64,000 nt of DNA from NCBI RefSeq assembly GCF_900129215.1, contig NZ_FQUQ01000006.1, positions 313,032-377,031 of the forward strand. Direction: 5' to 3'. A model generated the notes under the pieces. It saw nothing but the letters and a program-made list of their open reading frames with translations. It had not been told where the DNA came from and did no database searches. The position numbers and the translations under genes were made by a program. Positions 17,407 through 27,370 of this stretch are shown one piece after another. The DNA is from Pedobacter caeni (GTDB lineage: Bacteria > Bacteroidota > Bacteroidia > Sphingobacteriales > Sphingobacteriaceae). Each line of letters starts with the position of its first letter. The stretch's first letter is position 1.

Positions 17407-17907
17407 ATGTACCGTAGTATTGAAGATTTCCTGACCACGCGTAAAGAAGAAGAGTCAAATACCGTTAAACTGTTTTCCAATCTTACTGAGGAAACAAAGT
17501 CAGTAAAAATTCATGAAAATGTACGTTCACTGGAGCGTCTGGCCTGGCACATCACCCAAACGCTTACAGAAATGGGTAAAAATGCAGGCTTATTTGAGAC
17601 CGACCTGCTGCATGAACTTCCTGTTCCGGCAACCCTGCCTGAACTGATCGAAACCTATATCAATTACAATACTTTATTGATGCGTACTGTACGATTAAAG
17701 TGGACAGATTCCAATCTTGACGACCTGGTGAACATGTATGGTGAGGAATGGAAAAAAGGAAAGATCCTTTCCATCCTGATTGCCCATGAAAGCCACCACC
17801 GCAGCCAGATGACCATTGTCATGCGTATGTTGGGTTTACCTGTTCCGGGAATCTATGGCCCGTCTAAAGAAGAATGGATTGCTTTCGGCATGCCTCCTAT
17901 GGATTAA
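17407..17907 (+). CDS. DinB-fold metal-dependent protein
   Basis: 166 residues from ATG 17407. An upstream ATG at 17311 would add 32 residues unlike the family, so the internal start is preferred. The protein is a four-helix DinB bundle: His48 in LAWHIT and His127/His131 in HESHHRSQ form the usual metal-binding triad. Related proteins are thiol transferases (BshB2/bacillithiol S-transferase, mycothiol-dependent enzymes) or of unknown function. It is cytoplasmic. Its last 11 bases overlap the 3' end of the convergent GH28 gene (17897-17907). Confidence 0.85.
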   Translation: MYRSIEDFLTTRKEEESNTVKLFSNLTEETKSVKIHENVRSLERLAWHITQTLTEMGKNAGLFETDLLHELPVPATLPELIETYINYNTLLMRTVRLKWTDSNLDDLVNMYGEEWKKGKILSILIAHESHHRSQMTIVMRMLGLPVPGIYGPSKEEWIAFGMPPMD

Positions 17908-19261
17908 TTAATTCCTTAACATCTTCATAAACGAATGGCGGACGTAAGTCTTTAGCTTTAAGAATAAACTTTACATTAACGACCTTTAGCCCTTTTACAT
18001 GCCTGGCCCATAAGCCATAAGCAGGTATTTTAGGGCCAAAGGTTTTTATTTCGGGGTATTGATCTATGGCTTCAGGCACCAGTACCTTAGCATCTTCTTC
18101 AGTACCTCCTCCCGCGAGGGTAATTTCTATATTTTCCAGGCTCAGGCTGGTAATGTCATGCCCGGGAACACCCGTGATCAGGATCCCGCTGGGCGGCGTC
18201 AGCTGCGCATCATCAGCGGCAACGGCTTTTACATTTTTAATCGTCACCCGGTCCAGGATTCCTGTTTGCTGTCTGCTTTCCTCTTTGCGGAAAACGCTGA
18301 GCCTTGAACCCAGCCGGAATAACATCGACGTTCTTACATTTTCCATTGTGATGTCTGAGACCTCAATATTTCTTACCCTTGCCCCATCTACCGTGAGCAA
18401 CTTGATCCCTCCATTTCTGGTATCGTAGATATGGCAATCCGAGATCTTAATGTTTTCAAAAGCCGCCATAGACTCGGTGCCGATTTTTATACCCGCCTGG
18501 TTGCTTTTTAAGCGCAGCCCGGACACGACAATATCCTTACAAGCCATTTTGGCCGAGGTTGTTTTAAAAACGAGTGCATCATCTCCGCTCACAATATCAC
18601 AATCCTTAATCCTTACCTGCTGACAACCATCAATCCCGATTCCGTCATTATGGGCTACCCCTACACTCTCAATCTTTATCCCTTCAATGTGTATTTCTTT
18701 GCTCTGAAAATAATGAGAAGTCCAGGCACCGGCATACTTCAGGGTAACACCGCTTACCTTTACACCTGTACAACGCACAATGCGAATTAGAAAAGGTCTT
18801 AAGCCCCATCTTTGTCCTTCCGGACGTGTATCCGTTAAAATGTGTTTTGCTTTGATCGCTGATCCCTGCCCATCAATTACGCCGGCTCCTTCAATGCCGA
18901 TGTTCCGGGCATCAATCGCTACCAGCAAGGCCCAACCTACATCAATTCCCAGCCCTTCGGTAAAAGGATCCATATTTTTATAATCTTTAAGCTCCGTACT
19001 TCCAAGCAAAACGGCATCCTTTTCCAGATAAAGTGTCACTTTATCTTTTAAAACAATCGTACCGGAAAGAAACCTTCCGGCAGGAAAAATAACTTTGCCC
19101 CCTCCCGTCTGATGACATTCATCTATGGCTTTTTGAATGGATAGCGTATTCAGGGTGCTGCCATCTGCGACAGCACCCTTGTTCAAAATATTGATATCCG
19201 CAGCCTGCACAACAGCGATAAAAGCCATAAAAACCAGGCCGCACATTAAGATCTTTTTCAT
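17897..19261 (-). CDS. Glycoside hydrolase family 28-like protein (polygalacturonase fold)
   Basis: 454 residues from the ATG at 19261, chosen because it opens directly with a signal peptide (MKKILMCGLVFMAFIA..VQA); an ATG at 19333 would lie inside the end of the susD gene. The body is a right-handed beta-helix: GAVADGSTLNTLSIQKAID, GGGKVIFPAGRF, then the GH28 active-site region NDGIGID and SGDDALVFKT. The canonical polygalacturonase GHG motif is replaced by a His-less NQAG before IKIGTES, and the RIK motif reads GGIKLLT. It is therefore a divergent member whose substrate may not be plain homogalacturonan. It is the last gene of the GH36-susC-susD operon, 22 bases after the susD stop. Confidence 0.82.
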   Translation of the reverse strand: MKKILMCGLVFMAFIAVVQAADINILNKGAVADGSTLNTLSIQKAIDECHQTGGGKVIFPAGRFLSGTIVLKDKVTLYLEKDAVLLGSTELKDYKNMDPFTEGLGIDVGWALLVAIDARNIGIEGAGVIDGQGSAIKAKHILTDTRPEGQRWGLRPFLIRIVRCTGVKVSGVTLKYAGAWTSHYFQSKEIHIEGIKIESVGVAHNDGIGIDGCQQVRIKDCDIVSGDDALVFKTTSAKMACKDIVVSGLRLKSNQAGIKIGTESMAAFENIKISDCHIYDTRNGGIKLLTVDGARVRNIEVSDITMENVRTSMLFRLGSRLSVFRKEESRQQTGILDRVTIKNVKAVAADDAQLTPPSGILITGVPGHDITSLSLENIEITLAGGGTEEDAKVLVPEAIDQYPEIKTFGPKIPAYGLWARHVKGLKVVNVKFILKAKDLRPPFVYEDVKELINP

Positions 19262-19283
19262 ATGGATTCCCCTCATCTTAAGC

Positions 19284-20987
19284 TTAAAACCATCCGGCAT
19301 TTTGAGGATATGCGGCTCCTGTTGTCGTCGCATCTATTTGCGACTGAGGGATGGGCCTCAACACATGGAAAGGTTTGATATTCCCCTTTGCTTCATTGTT
19401 GTACAATTTCACCCTTTCCTCCAGTTTACCCGTTCTAACCAGATCCAGCCAGCGCGTCAGCTCCCCACATAATTCCCTGGAACGCTCATCCAGGATAAAA
19501 TCCAGCGAAGGAATACTGCTTACATTCATCAGCTCAGGGTTAGGGTTTGGAAATGCTGCCCTTCTACGGATCATGTTCAGGTTGTTTACCGCATCGGCAG
19601 CACTCGCCCCTCCCATAAATGCGGCTTCCGCAGCAATCAGGTAAGTTTCTCCAAGACGGTACACGATCACAGACCTGATGGAAGGGTAATTCAAATCCGC
19701 CCTTTTGGTATCGTTATATTTCTGCATGTATGGAGAAAGACTCGTTGTATAATTTCTTGGCGGAATCAGGAGGTATCTGGAAGCGGCAATCTGTGCATTG
19801 GTCACGTCTTTTCCAGGCATAAAAATCGCTGTATCGCCCAGTGCAAATTTTGGTTTTCCGACTACTGCACTTGCAGGTGCTCCTGCCGGAAGTGGTGCTG
19901 TCCATACGGGAATAGAAGCAGCGTTATTGCAATACCAGACGGTCTGAAAGGTCTTTTTATATCGGGTGTCATTTACCCTTTCCTGGAAAGCGGTATTGGT
20001 AAGCCATGGTGTAGGCACACAACGGATATAAGGCCTTCCATAAAACACATCCCGCATCATTCCCGGTTGTAATTCATATTGAGGAACCCACATGTGGTTC
20101 AATACATTGTCTGCCCCACCACTATTGTTCGGTCCGTTATACGCCAGGTTTGGTGTATGTTGTACGCTCCATAACACTTCATTACTGCCTTCATTTCCTT
20201 CTGCATATACCTGTCCGAAATCAGGAAGCAGGGAAAGGCCGCTGTTATTGATCACCTCCATTGCATTGGTATACGCATCGGTATAATCCGTTGCTTTCTT
20301 TGCAGCAGAACCTGCCCTGGTCAGGTAAACCTTAGCCAGCACATGCAATGCTGCCGCTTTATTCGCTTGCCCCGGGCGTACACCTGCCGCCTTAGGGCCG
20401 ACAAATAAAGCCGGTGTAGCGATCACTTCTTTTAAATCATTAATGATAAACTCATACACTTCGGCCAGGGAATTTCTGCTGGCAGCTGTAGTTGCAGCGG
20501 TCTGAAAAGTTTTGTTCAGGGTTACATCGCCCCAGAACTGTACCAGGAGAAAATAATAATTGGCCCTTAAAAATTTAGCTTCAGCCACCATACGGCTCTT
20601 TAACTGCTCATCAATTCCGGTTACCTGAGGAGCATTTTCGATAATTCCATTGCAGGTATTGATGTGGACATAACACTCTTTCCAAACTGCGGCAACCGTC
20701 CCGTTAGAAGTGTTGTAATTGCTGTTGTATTTATTGATGTCGTTGTTTCCATCTTTACCGGTATAAAATTCGTCCGTCCCGATCACGGTCATCGTAAACA
20801 GGTTCTGAGTTCCCCAGAGCATTCTTGTGCCGGCATAGGCCGCGTCCAGTCCTTTTTTAAATCCCTGTGTGGTACGGAAAAATTCGGGGGTAAGAATTGA
20901 ATGTGGTTCTTCAGTAAGTTGTTTTTTACAACCTGTAATTCCTGCAATCATAAAGCAGGTAAATAACAATATAGCGAAATTTCTCAT
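19284..20987 (-). CDS. SusD/RagB family nutrient-binding outer membrane lipoprotein
   Basis: 567 residues, lipobox ITGC (Cys20), followed by KKQLTEEPHS as usual for SusD. Typical features: an N-terminal TPR-like helical scaffold (FLRANYYFLLVQFWGDV near 130-145, KAAALHVLAKVYL near 210), and C-terminal SusD segments YRLGETYLIAAEAAF and LDFILDERSRELCGELTRWLDLVR. It is the surface lipoprotein that captures glycan and delivers it to its SusC partner. It starts 15 bases after the susC stop, within the operon GH36-susC-susD-GH28. Confidence 0.95.
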   Translation of the reverse strand: MRNFAILLFTCFMIAGITGCKKQLTEEPHSILTPEFFRTTQGFKKGLDAAYAGTRMLWGTQNLFTMTVIGTDEFYTGKDGNNDINKYNSNYNTSNGTVAAVWKECYVHINTCNGIIENAPQVTGIDEQLKSRMVAEAKFLRANYYFLLVQFWGDVTLNKTFQTAATTAASRNSLAEVYEFIINDLKEVIATPALFVGPKAAGVRPGQANKAAALHVLAKVYLTRAGSAAKKATDYTDAYTNAMEVINNSGLSLLPDFGQVYAEGNEGSNEVLWSVQHTPNLAYNGPNNSGGADNVLNHMWVPQYELQPGMMRDVFYGRPYIRCVPTPWLTNTAFQERVNDTRYKKTFQTVWYCNNAASIPVWTAPLPAGAPASAVVGKPKFALGDTAIFMPGKDVTNAQIAASRYLLIPPRNYTTSLSPYMQKYNDTKRADLNYPSIRSVIVYRLGETYLIAAEAAFMGGASAADAVNNLNMIRRRAAFPNPNPELMNVSSIPSLDFILDERSRELCGELTRWLDLVRTGKLEERVKLYNNEAKGNIKPFHVLRPIPQSQIDATTTGAAYPQNAGWF

Positions 20988-21002
20988 GTTCTTCTGATTG
21001 AA

Positions 21003-24000
21003 TTAAAGCGTCATATTAAGTCCGAAAATAATGGAATAAGCCGCAGGGGTATCCACGTTTACATCCCCCCGGTTGTTGTCACTGCCAATGGCCTCCGGAT
21101 CGATGCCACTGTATTTATTCCGGTATTTTGAAAACAGGATAAAGGCATCATTGGCCGTCGCATAAATACGTAAGGATTTCCCACCGATTCTGGTGAGCAC
21201 CGAGCTGGGCAATACATAACCCAGTGTTAAACTCCTGATCTTTACAAAGGTGCCATCAAAGTATCCCAGTGTAGAGTTGTTTGGGGTATTTGTGGAGGCC
21301 GCATTTGGCTTTGGCCAGTAGTTTTCGTTATTTGTCGGTGTCCAGTAATTCACATTCAGGTTGTTGTAATTTCCCTGAAAAGTATTGGCAAAGCCGCTAT
21401 TGTGCACCCTGCTGACAATCGTACTGCCAAAGCGGCCAAAGGCCACTACCGTAAAATCAAAGTTTTTATAGGCAATGCGGTTGGTGAAACCACCAGACCA
21501 TTTCGGCTGACTGGAGCCAATAAACACGCGGTCGTCTGCATTGATCCTTTGATCTCCTGCTGCAGTAGGTGTGGTATTGGCATTGTCTACTTTGATGTTT
21601 CCAATCACAGAGCCTGTTCCGCTCAGAGACAAGCCCAGGCTTCTGGCCAATGCCGAATCGGCAGGTGTATTTTGCCAGATGCCCAAACGGCGGTAATCAT
21701 AGATCGTGCCTATCGGTTGTCCCACAAACCTGCTGTTGGTAATGTCGTTGATGACGTTTTCCTGTAAGGCAGTAATCTTTCCCCGGTTGATGAAAACATT
21801 TACATCCGAAGTCCAGGAGAACTCCTTTTTTCCATCCCCTTTAATGTTCACTGTACTGATCTGGAATTCCAGTCCTTTATTTTCGGTCTTTCCAACATTG
21901 GTCAGAATGGCATTAGGGATTCCTGAAGTAGCCGGTAAATTCTGAGGCAACAACAGGTCTTCAGTGAAAGACTTGTAGGCTTCAACTGATCCCGAAATCC
22001 GGTTATCAAAAAGACCGAAATCTACACCAATATTGGCTGTTGTAGTGTATTCCCATTTTAAACCAGGATTCACCACATTTGCAAGGTACACCCCTGTAGT
22101 CGTCTGATCACCAAAGTTGTAGACCGCAGAACCCAGACTCCCCAGGGTCTGATAAGCATCAATCGCGGTATTCCCTACCCTTCCGTAACTCCCCCGGATC
22201 TTTAGATTGGAAACCGCCTTCACTCCCTTCATAAAAGACTCTTCCAACACATTCCAGGCCAATGCCGCAGAAGGGAAAAGCTGGTATTTGCTTCCTGGTG
22301 CAAGGCGGGAAGAACCATCAGAGCGCATGGTCAGCGTCATCAGGTATTTATTTTTATACCCATAATTCAAACGCCCCATATAGGAAACGATGGCCCATTT
22401 TTCGTAATCTCCGCTCCCGGTCAGGTTGGCGCCGAAAGTAGGGTTATAGTACAACAATTCGCTGGCGATATCACTGTTGTTAAAGCGGTTAGACTGCGAC
22501 AGGGATTCCTGAAAACTGAATAAACCTGTCAGGTTTAGCCGGTGGTGGGTGGCAAATGTTTTATCATAAGTCAGGATATTTTCCAGTGTATAATTGCTCC
22601 TGAAACTATTCCGGTTGCTGGAAGTCGACAAGCCACCGAGGTTATTGGAAGTTGCGCTTCCGTAAAAGTTGCCATAGTTATCAGATTTGATCTCTGTACC
22701 GGCATTAAACTTATATTTAAATCCTTCGGCAAGTTTCACATCCACATATAAGGTGGTAAACGTTCCGAATCTTTTTCTGTTTTCTTCTTTTGCACCGGGT
22801 ACAAAATCTGCAAGCGGGTTCCAGACCTGGTTTGCACTTCCGGGTACAAAGCCCAGCAAGGTTCCGTTTTTATCGTAAGGAATGGTCAGCGGACTGGCAC
22901 GCAACACCTGTCCCATTGGATTTGCTCCTTCTCCACGGGTGGTATTATAGGTATTCAAACTACTCAGCCCTACTTTCACGATCTTCCCCAGTTGCTGGTC
23001 GAAACTGGCCTTTACACTAAAACGCTCAAATGCTTGTCCGGGGTAAATTCCTGTTTCATTATGGTACCCTGCGGATACCGCGTATTGCGTTTTTTCCACT
23101 CCACCGGAAACACCTACCTGATGATTGGTATTGAGTCCTGTTTTATAGATCAGGTCCTGCCAGTTGGTACTCCTTCCCGATTTGATCCCTTCCAGTTCCT
23201 CGGCAGCAAAAATGCCATCCGTCAGCAATCTGGGATCATCAATTCCGGTATATTTAGGTTTGCCATCTACATAATTTCCATTCACCACTGCCCATTTTTT
23301 CAGGTCTGTAAACTGAGGGCCGTTCATCACATTCACTTCACCCAGATTTTTGGTAAATCCTGCATACCCGCTATAGGTAACCACCGGAGTGCCCAAAGCT
23401 CCCCTTTTTGTGCTCACCAGAATCACACCATTTGCCCCTCTGGAGCCATAGATTGCGGTAGAAGAAGCATCTTTAAGCACTTCCAGGGAAACAACATCAT
23501 CCGGGTTTAAATCGTTTATATTTCCGTTAAAGGGAATTCCATCTACCACGAACAGCGGCCCGTTGTCTGCACTGATGGACCTTACTCCCCGGATCCTGAT
23601 CACCGGTGAAGCACCAGGTTTACTGTTTCCTCCTCCTTTTTGAATGTCAATACCAGCTCCTTTTCCCTGTAAAGCCTGAGATAAATTGGCGACAGGCACT
23701 TCCCTTAAAGCCTTTTCATTAACAGAAACAATAGAGCCGGTAATGTCGGATTTACGCTGTGTTCCATAGCCAACTACAATCACTTCGGTCAGTGTTTTGT
23801 TTTCGGCAACGAGTGTCACGTTGATGGTATTTCTGTTGTTTACAGGAACTTCCTGAACCAGGTAGCCTATTGAACTGTAAACCAGTGTTCCCGACCCCTC
23901 GGGGATTGTCAGGCTATAATTTCCGTTTTCATCTGTGCTGGTTCTGATGTCGGTTCCCTTTAATTTGACCATTACACTGGGTAATGTTCCATCCGCATCC

Positions 24001-24155
24001 CCCACTTTCCCTTTCACTACAAAACTGTTCCGTTCGGGAACCTTTCCGTAAAATGGACGATCAGTAAGAGGGTGCTTTGCCAGCACATGCAGCGTACAAC
24101 AGCACCAAATAAATACCAGGAGGTATCCATGTAATGAAAATGCTCGGTTAATCAT
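21003..24155 (-). CDS. SusC/RagA family TonB-dependent outer membrane transporter
   Basis: 1050 residues. After the signal peptide there is a carboxypeptidase-regulatory-like domain (FVVKGKVGDADG.. STDENGNYSL, about 45-115), the TonB-box region LTEVIVVGYGTQRKSD, a plug domain (PGASPVIRIRGVRSI, LNPDDVVSLEVLKDASSTAIYGSRGANGV is the classic plug end, spanning about residues 215-245), then a 22-strand barrel ending in NMTL. It imports oligosaccharides across the outer membrane with energy from TonB. It pairs with the adjacent SusD. No ECF sigma/anti-sigma pair or hybrid two-component regulator is next to the operon, so its regulation is not evident. Confidence 0.95.
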   Translation of the reverse strand: MINRAFSLHGYLLVFIWCCCTLHVLAKHPLTDRPFYGKVPERNSFVVKGKVGDADGTLPSVMVKLKGTDIRTSTDENGNYSLTIPEGSGTLVYSSIGYLVQEVPVNNRNTINVTLVAENKTLTEVIVVGYGTQRKSDITGSIVSVNEKALREVPVANLSQALQGKGAGIDIQKGGGNSKPGASPVIRIRGVRSISADNGPLFVVDGIPFNGNINDLNPDDVVSLEVLKDASSTAIYGSRGANGVILVSTKRGALGTPVVTYSGYAGFTKNLGEVNVMNGPQFTDLKKWAVVNGNYVDGKPKYTGIDDPRLLTDGIFAAEELEGIKSGRSTNWQDLIYKTGLNTNHQVGVSGGVEKTQYAVSAGYHNETGIYPGQAFERFSVKASFDQQLGKIVKVGLSSLNTYNTTRGEGANPMGQVLRASPLTIPYDKNGTLLGFVPGSANQVWNPLADFVPGAKEENRKRFGTFTTLYVDVKLAEGFKYKFNAGTEIKSDNYGNFYGSATSNNLGGLSTSSNRNSFRSNYTLENILTYDKTFATHHRLNLTGLFSFQESLSQSNRFNNSDIASELLYYNPTFGANLTGSGDYEKWAIVSYMGRLNYGYKNKYLMTLTMRSDGSSRLAPGSKYQLFPSAALAWNVLEESFMKGVKAVSNLKIRGSYGRVGNTAIDAYQTLGSLGSAVYNFGDQTTTGVYLANVVNPGLKWEYTTTANIGVDFGLFDNRISGSVEAYKSFTEDLLLPQNLPATSGIPNAILTNVGKTENKGLEFQISTVNIKGDGKKEFSWTSDVNVFINRGKITALQENVINDITNSRFVGQPIGTIYDYRRLGIWQNTPADSALARSLGLSLSGTGSVIGNIKVDNANTTPTAAGDQRINADDRVFIGSSQPKWSGGFTNRIAYKNFDFTVVAFGRFGSTIVSRVHNSGFANTFQGNYNNLNVNYWTPTNNENYWPKPNAASTNTPNNSTLGYFDGTFVKIRSLTLGYVLPSSVLTRIGGKSLRIYATANDAFILFSKYRNKYSGIDPEAIGSDNNRGDVNVDTPAAYSIIFGLNMTL

Positions 24156-24259
24156 GATTTAAAGGTTTGTTCGGTTTATATTTGATCTTCTAATTGAAAA
24201 AAAAACCGCCAGATATTTATCTCTCTGATTAGCCTATATATCGCCGTTATTGTCCTTCG

Positions 24260-26437
24260 TTATTCTGCAACCAGCTCAAACACAGCGCTACTGAGCGGAC
24301 TGATTTTTCCTGGTGACAAGTTTAAGCCCACCTTCATCAGGTAATCGCCGGAATAGGTTTTCCCATGATCAGGATGTGTGGAAACCGCATCGGGCAAAAG
24401 ATTGATCTCCCTGATTTTATATTTCTTTTCCGGATCCAGTCCTGATAATAAGACTTTCCCCATATACTCTTTTCTTCTGAAATTGAGCAGGTAGTTGAAC
24501 AGTACGGCTTTATTTTTAGCCTCATCCACATACATCAATACCGCCCTGTTCTCTTCATAAGGAGAAACCAGACGGTATAAATCACCAAACCAAATCACCT
24601 TACTGATGCTTTTATAGGTTTGTACCGCCGATTTGCTGAACCGGATTTCTTCCGGTGTCAGGTTTTTTACGCGGATATCATAACCCAGCTTCCCCATCAT
24701 GGCCACATCTGTACGGAATTTCAAAGACTGTTTTCCCATCGAGGTTACATGGCTGGATACCGTCAGTGATGGAAAGAAGTTCAGGTATCCCCATTGGATA
24801 AACACCCTTTCCAGTCCGTCCGTATTGTCGCTGGGCCAGAATTCAGTAAAATATTTCAACCCTCCATAATCTACACGGCCTCCTCCTCCTGCACAAAGCA
24901 TGATCGGAAGATGTGGGTGTTTCGCTCTTAAACGTTCCATTACCTGATACAGGCTTTTAGTATAGTCAATAAACAGGTTCCCCTGATTTTCTTTCAGAAA
25001 AGGAGAATAGGTATTGGTGAGCATTCTGTTGCAATCCCATTTGATAAAGGCAATACCCGGATTTTCTTTTAACAGGTCGTTGACCAGGTTAAATACAAAA
25101 TCCTGAACTTTAGGATTCACCAGATCCAGGACCAGCTGATTTCTGGAATAGGATTCCTCCCGGTTTGGCAGCTTCAGAATCCAATCGGGATGTTGCTCAT
25201 AGAGTTCGCTTTTAGGGCTGATCATTTCCGGTTCCAGCCATATTCCGAACTTCAGGTTACGGCTTCCCGCTTCCTTCACCAGGTGTCCTAATCCGCTGGG
25301 TAGTTTCTTACGATCCACCTGCCAGTCGCCCAAAGCAGTTTTATCACCATCTCTGGGGTATTTATTGCCAAACCAGCCATCATCCAGCAGGAACAGGTCC
25401 ACACCGAGCTGCTGTGCCCCATCGAACAGTTCAACGAGCACATTTTCGTTGAAATCCATATGGGTAGCTTCCCAATTGTTTAATAACGTTAAACGGCCCT
25501 GATCACCATCCGGGATTTCATATTTTCTTGCCCAGCGGTGCAGGTTTCTGCTGGCCTGTCCTTTTCCTTTATTGCTATAGGTAAAGATAAAAGCAGGAGT
25601 TTCAAAGGTTTTTCCGGCGGGCAATTTGTATTCAGAAGCATAGGGATTCATGCCATTGATGACCCTCAGAGAGTTTTGCTGATCAATTTCAAAAGCACAC
25701 TGAAAATTGCCGGACCAGGCCAGTGTACCTGCTATCAGCTCTCCGGTATTTTCATCCGAGGGTTTATTAAAAGACAGAAAAAAAGCAGGTGCACGGTACA
25801 TCTGAGCTCTCGTTCCCAGTTTACTGTCCAGCACTTTTATTCCCGTGGTCAGCTGGCTTTCTTTCATTCTCATTTCGGTCATATAATCCCCGTCAAACTG
25901 ACTGAGCCAATATTTTGAGGCTTCAAAATGAAGCATGGAGGAGGCATAATTGCTCAGGGTTACGGTTTTTTTTTCCTGATGCCTGATCTCTGTCCATGTT
26001 TTCAGCACATCCTCATTGAAATAAGCTGAAAAATGAAGGATCACCTCTACCGGATATTTCGGATCTTTAAGAGTAATGGAAGTCAGGCTAAGATCAGCAC
26101 CTTTTTTTTCGGTTTGATGCCGCACATATACCAGGTCCAAAGAGGGGTTACCATCGGCATGTACCATACGGACGGCGGGTTCAAACAGGTCGCCCATACC
26201 GGCGCCAATATAAGCCTCATGCCGGGTAGATTGCAGTAAGGAATAATCTGCCTGGTTGCCGGGCTTTTGCCCGAAGTAACTCTGATACAACTTCCCGTTT
26301 CCAGCGACACTGAAAACAAGTAAACTGTTCTTCGTTTCCACAAACAACTGTGGGTTGGTCTTAGCTTCAGATGGCAGTTGCGCCTTGGAAACTGTACCAT
26401 AGAGCAGGAAAAATACCAGGCAAATCTTGAATTTCAT
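24260..26437 (-). CDS. Alpha-galactosidase, glycoside hydrolase family 36
   Basis: 725 residues with signal peptide (LLYGTVSKAQ), so secreted to the periplasm. The N-terminal beta-supersandwich covers about 20-300 and the catalytic TIM barrel about 310-640. The GH36 signatures are present: LLDDGWFG near 350, FGIWLEPEMISP near 398, nucleophile Asp468 in FIKWDCNR, and the acid/base region WPSDNTDGLER (Asp537). The enzyme removes alpha-1,6-linked galactose, as in raffinose-type sugars, galactomannan or galactose-decorated pectin. It is the first gene of the operon with susC, susD and the GH28 protein; an inverted repeat lies 45-68 bases upstream of its start. Confidence 0.92.
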   Translation of the reverse strand: MKFKICLVFFLLYGTVSKAQLPSEAKTNPQLFVETKNSLLVFSVAGNGKLYQSYFGQKPGNQADYSLLQSTRHEAYIGAGMGDLFEPAVRMVHADGNPSLDLVYVRHQTEKKGADLSLTSITLKDPKYPVEVILHFSAYFNEDVLKTWTEIRHQEKKTVTLSNYASSMLHFEASKYWLSQFDGDYMTEMRMKESQLTTGIKVLDSKLGTRAQMYRAPAFFLSFNKPSDENTGELIAGTLAWSGNFQCAFEIDQQNSLRVINGMNPYASEYKLPAGKTFETPAFIFTYSNKGKGQASRNLHRWARKYEIPDGDQGRLTLLNNWEATHMDFNENVLVELFDGAQQLGVDLFLLDDGWFGNKYPRDGDKTALGDWQVDRKKLPSGLGHLVKEAGSRNLKFGIWLEPEMISPKSELYEQHPDWILKLPNREESYSRNQLVLDLVNPKVQDFVFNLVNDLLKENPGIAFIKWDCNRMLTNTYSPFLKENQGNLFIDYTKSLYQVMERLRAKHPHLPIMLCAGGGGRVDYGGLKYFTEFWPSDNTDGLERVFIQWGYLNFFPSLTVSSHVTSMGKQSLKFRTDVAMMGKLGYDIRVKNLTPEEIRFSKSAVQTYKSISKVIWFGDLYRLVSPYEENRAVLMYVDEAKNKAVLFNYLLNFRRKEYMGKVLLSGLDPEKKYKIREINLLPDAVSTHPDHGKTYSGDYLMKVGLNLSPGKISPLSSAVFELVAE

Positions 26438-26481
26438 TTTTGAAGAGATTATCTGGCAATTTGAGGATTCCCGGAAAATTA

Positions 26482-26505
26482 TAACTGGTGAATCTTAGCC
26501 AGTTA
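26482..26505. promoter_or_regulatory. Inverted repeat upstream of the GH36-susCD-GH28 operon
   Basis: TAACTGG (26482-26488) and CCAGTTA (26499-26505) form a perfect 7-bp inverted repeat with a 10-base spacer, so the half-site centres are 17 bases apart. It lies 45-68 bases upstream of the GH36 start, a suitable place for an operator. No second copy was found nearby. Confidence 0.35.
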
Positions 26506-26641
26506 ATCAGTTATTTTAGCAATTATGAAATAAATTTCATGGTTACTGTTGCGTTTTGAAAGAAAGGTTCGTTTTAAAAGAAAAAGTGTTAATGGCCATT
26601 AACCAATTACTAATTTTTATATAAACCTTAAAACAAAAACA

Positions 26642-27370
26642 ATGACTAAGTATTTTTCCCCGATAGCTAAAACGTTAGTATGTGCCTTAACCATTACTTC
26701 CCTTTTCAGTTCATGTTCAAAAAATGAAGGCAATCCAGGTCCACCTCTTGTACTTCCTGCCGGACTGGCTTTGATCCATGCTGCTCCAGGTGTTGCTGAG
26801 CTTGACTTTTACGTAGTTAATCAAAAAGCAAATAAAGTAGACTTCAGCTATAATACTGCACTTATTTATGGTGGTGTAGCTCCAGGCACCTATGAATTGA
26901 GTGTGACTAAAAAAGGATTAGCAGAAAAACTAGGAAAACTAGAGAAAGCTGAATTCAAAACCAACAAAGCTTATTCTGCTTTTGTAACCGACGTAACCGC
27001 CAACACTATTATTTTTGTAGAAGATGATTTAACTCCTCCTGCAGCTGATAAAGCAAAAATCCGTTTGGTTAATTTAGGTGCTGATGCAGGAATCCTTGAC
27101 CTTGCCATTACTGGAAAAGCAGAGGCTGTTGTTTCTAAAATAGAATACAAAAAAGCCAGCGCTTTTGTGGAAACTGCTGCAGGTGATGAAATCAATTTCG
27201 AGATCAAAGAAAATGGTAAAACAGATGTTTTAGCCACACTTCCTAAAGTGAAAATTGAAAAAGGAAAGATCTATACCATCTGGGCAAGAGGATTAAAAGC
27301 TGCGACAAAAGAAGATGTAAAAGCATTGAAGCTCTCTGTAATGAACAACACACCTGGTGTGCAGAAATAA
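26642..27370 (+). CDS. DUF4397 domain lipoprotein
   Basis: 242 residues with lipobox LFSSC (Cys25) and a Pro-rich spacer. Two DUF4397-type repeats follow: AGLALIHAAPGVAELDFYV (about 42-60) to GTYELSVTKKG, and KAKIRLVNLGADAGILDLAI (about 138-157) to KIYTIWARGL. DUF4397 folds as beta-sandwich repeats found on the surface of many bacteria; its role is unknown. The codon usage is more A+T-rich and repetitive in Lys/Ala than its neighbours, as often seen in abundant surface proteins. It is monocistronic and ends at the strong terminator at 27534-27575. Confidence 0.85.
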   Translation: MTKYFSPIAKTLVCALTITSLFSSCSKNEGNPGPPLVLPAGLALIHAAPGVAELDFYVVNQKANKVDFSYNTALIYGGVAPGTYELSVTKKGLAEKLGKLEKAEFKTNKAYSAFVTDVTANTIIFVEDDLTPPAADKAKIRLVNLGADAGILDLAITGKAEAVVSKIEYKKASAFVETAAGDEINFEIKENGKTDVLATLPKVKIEKGKIYTIWARGLKAATKEDVKALKLSVMNNTPGVQK

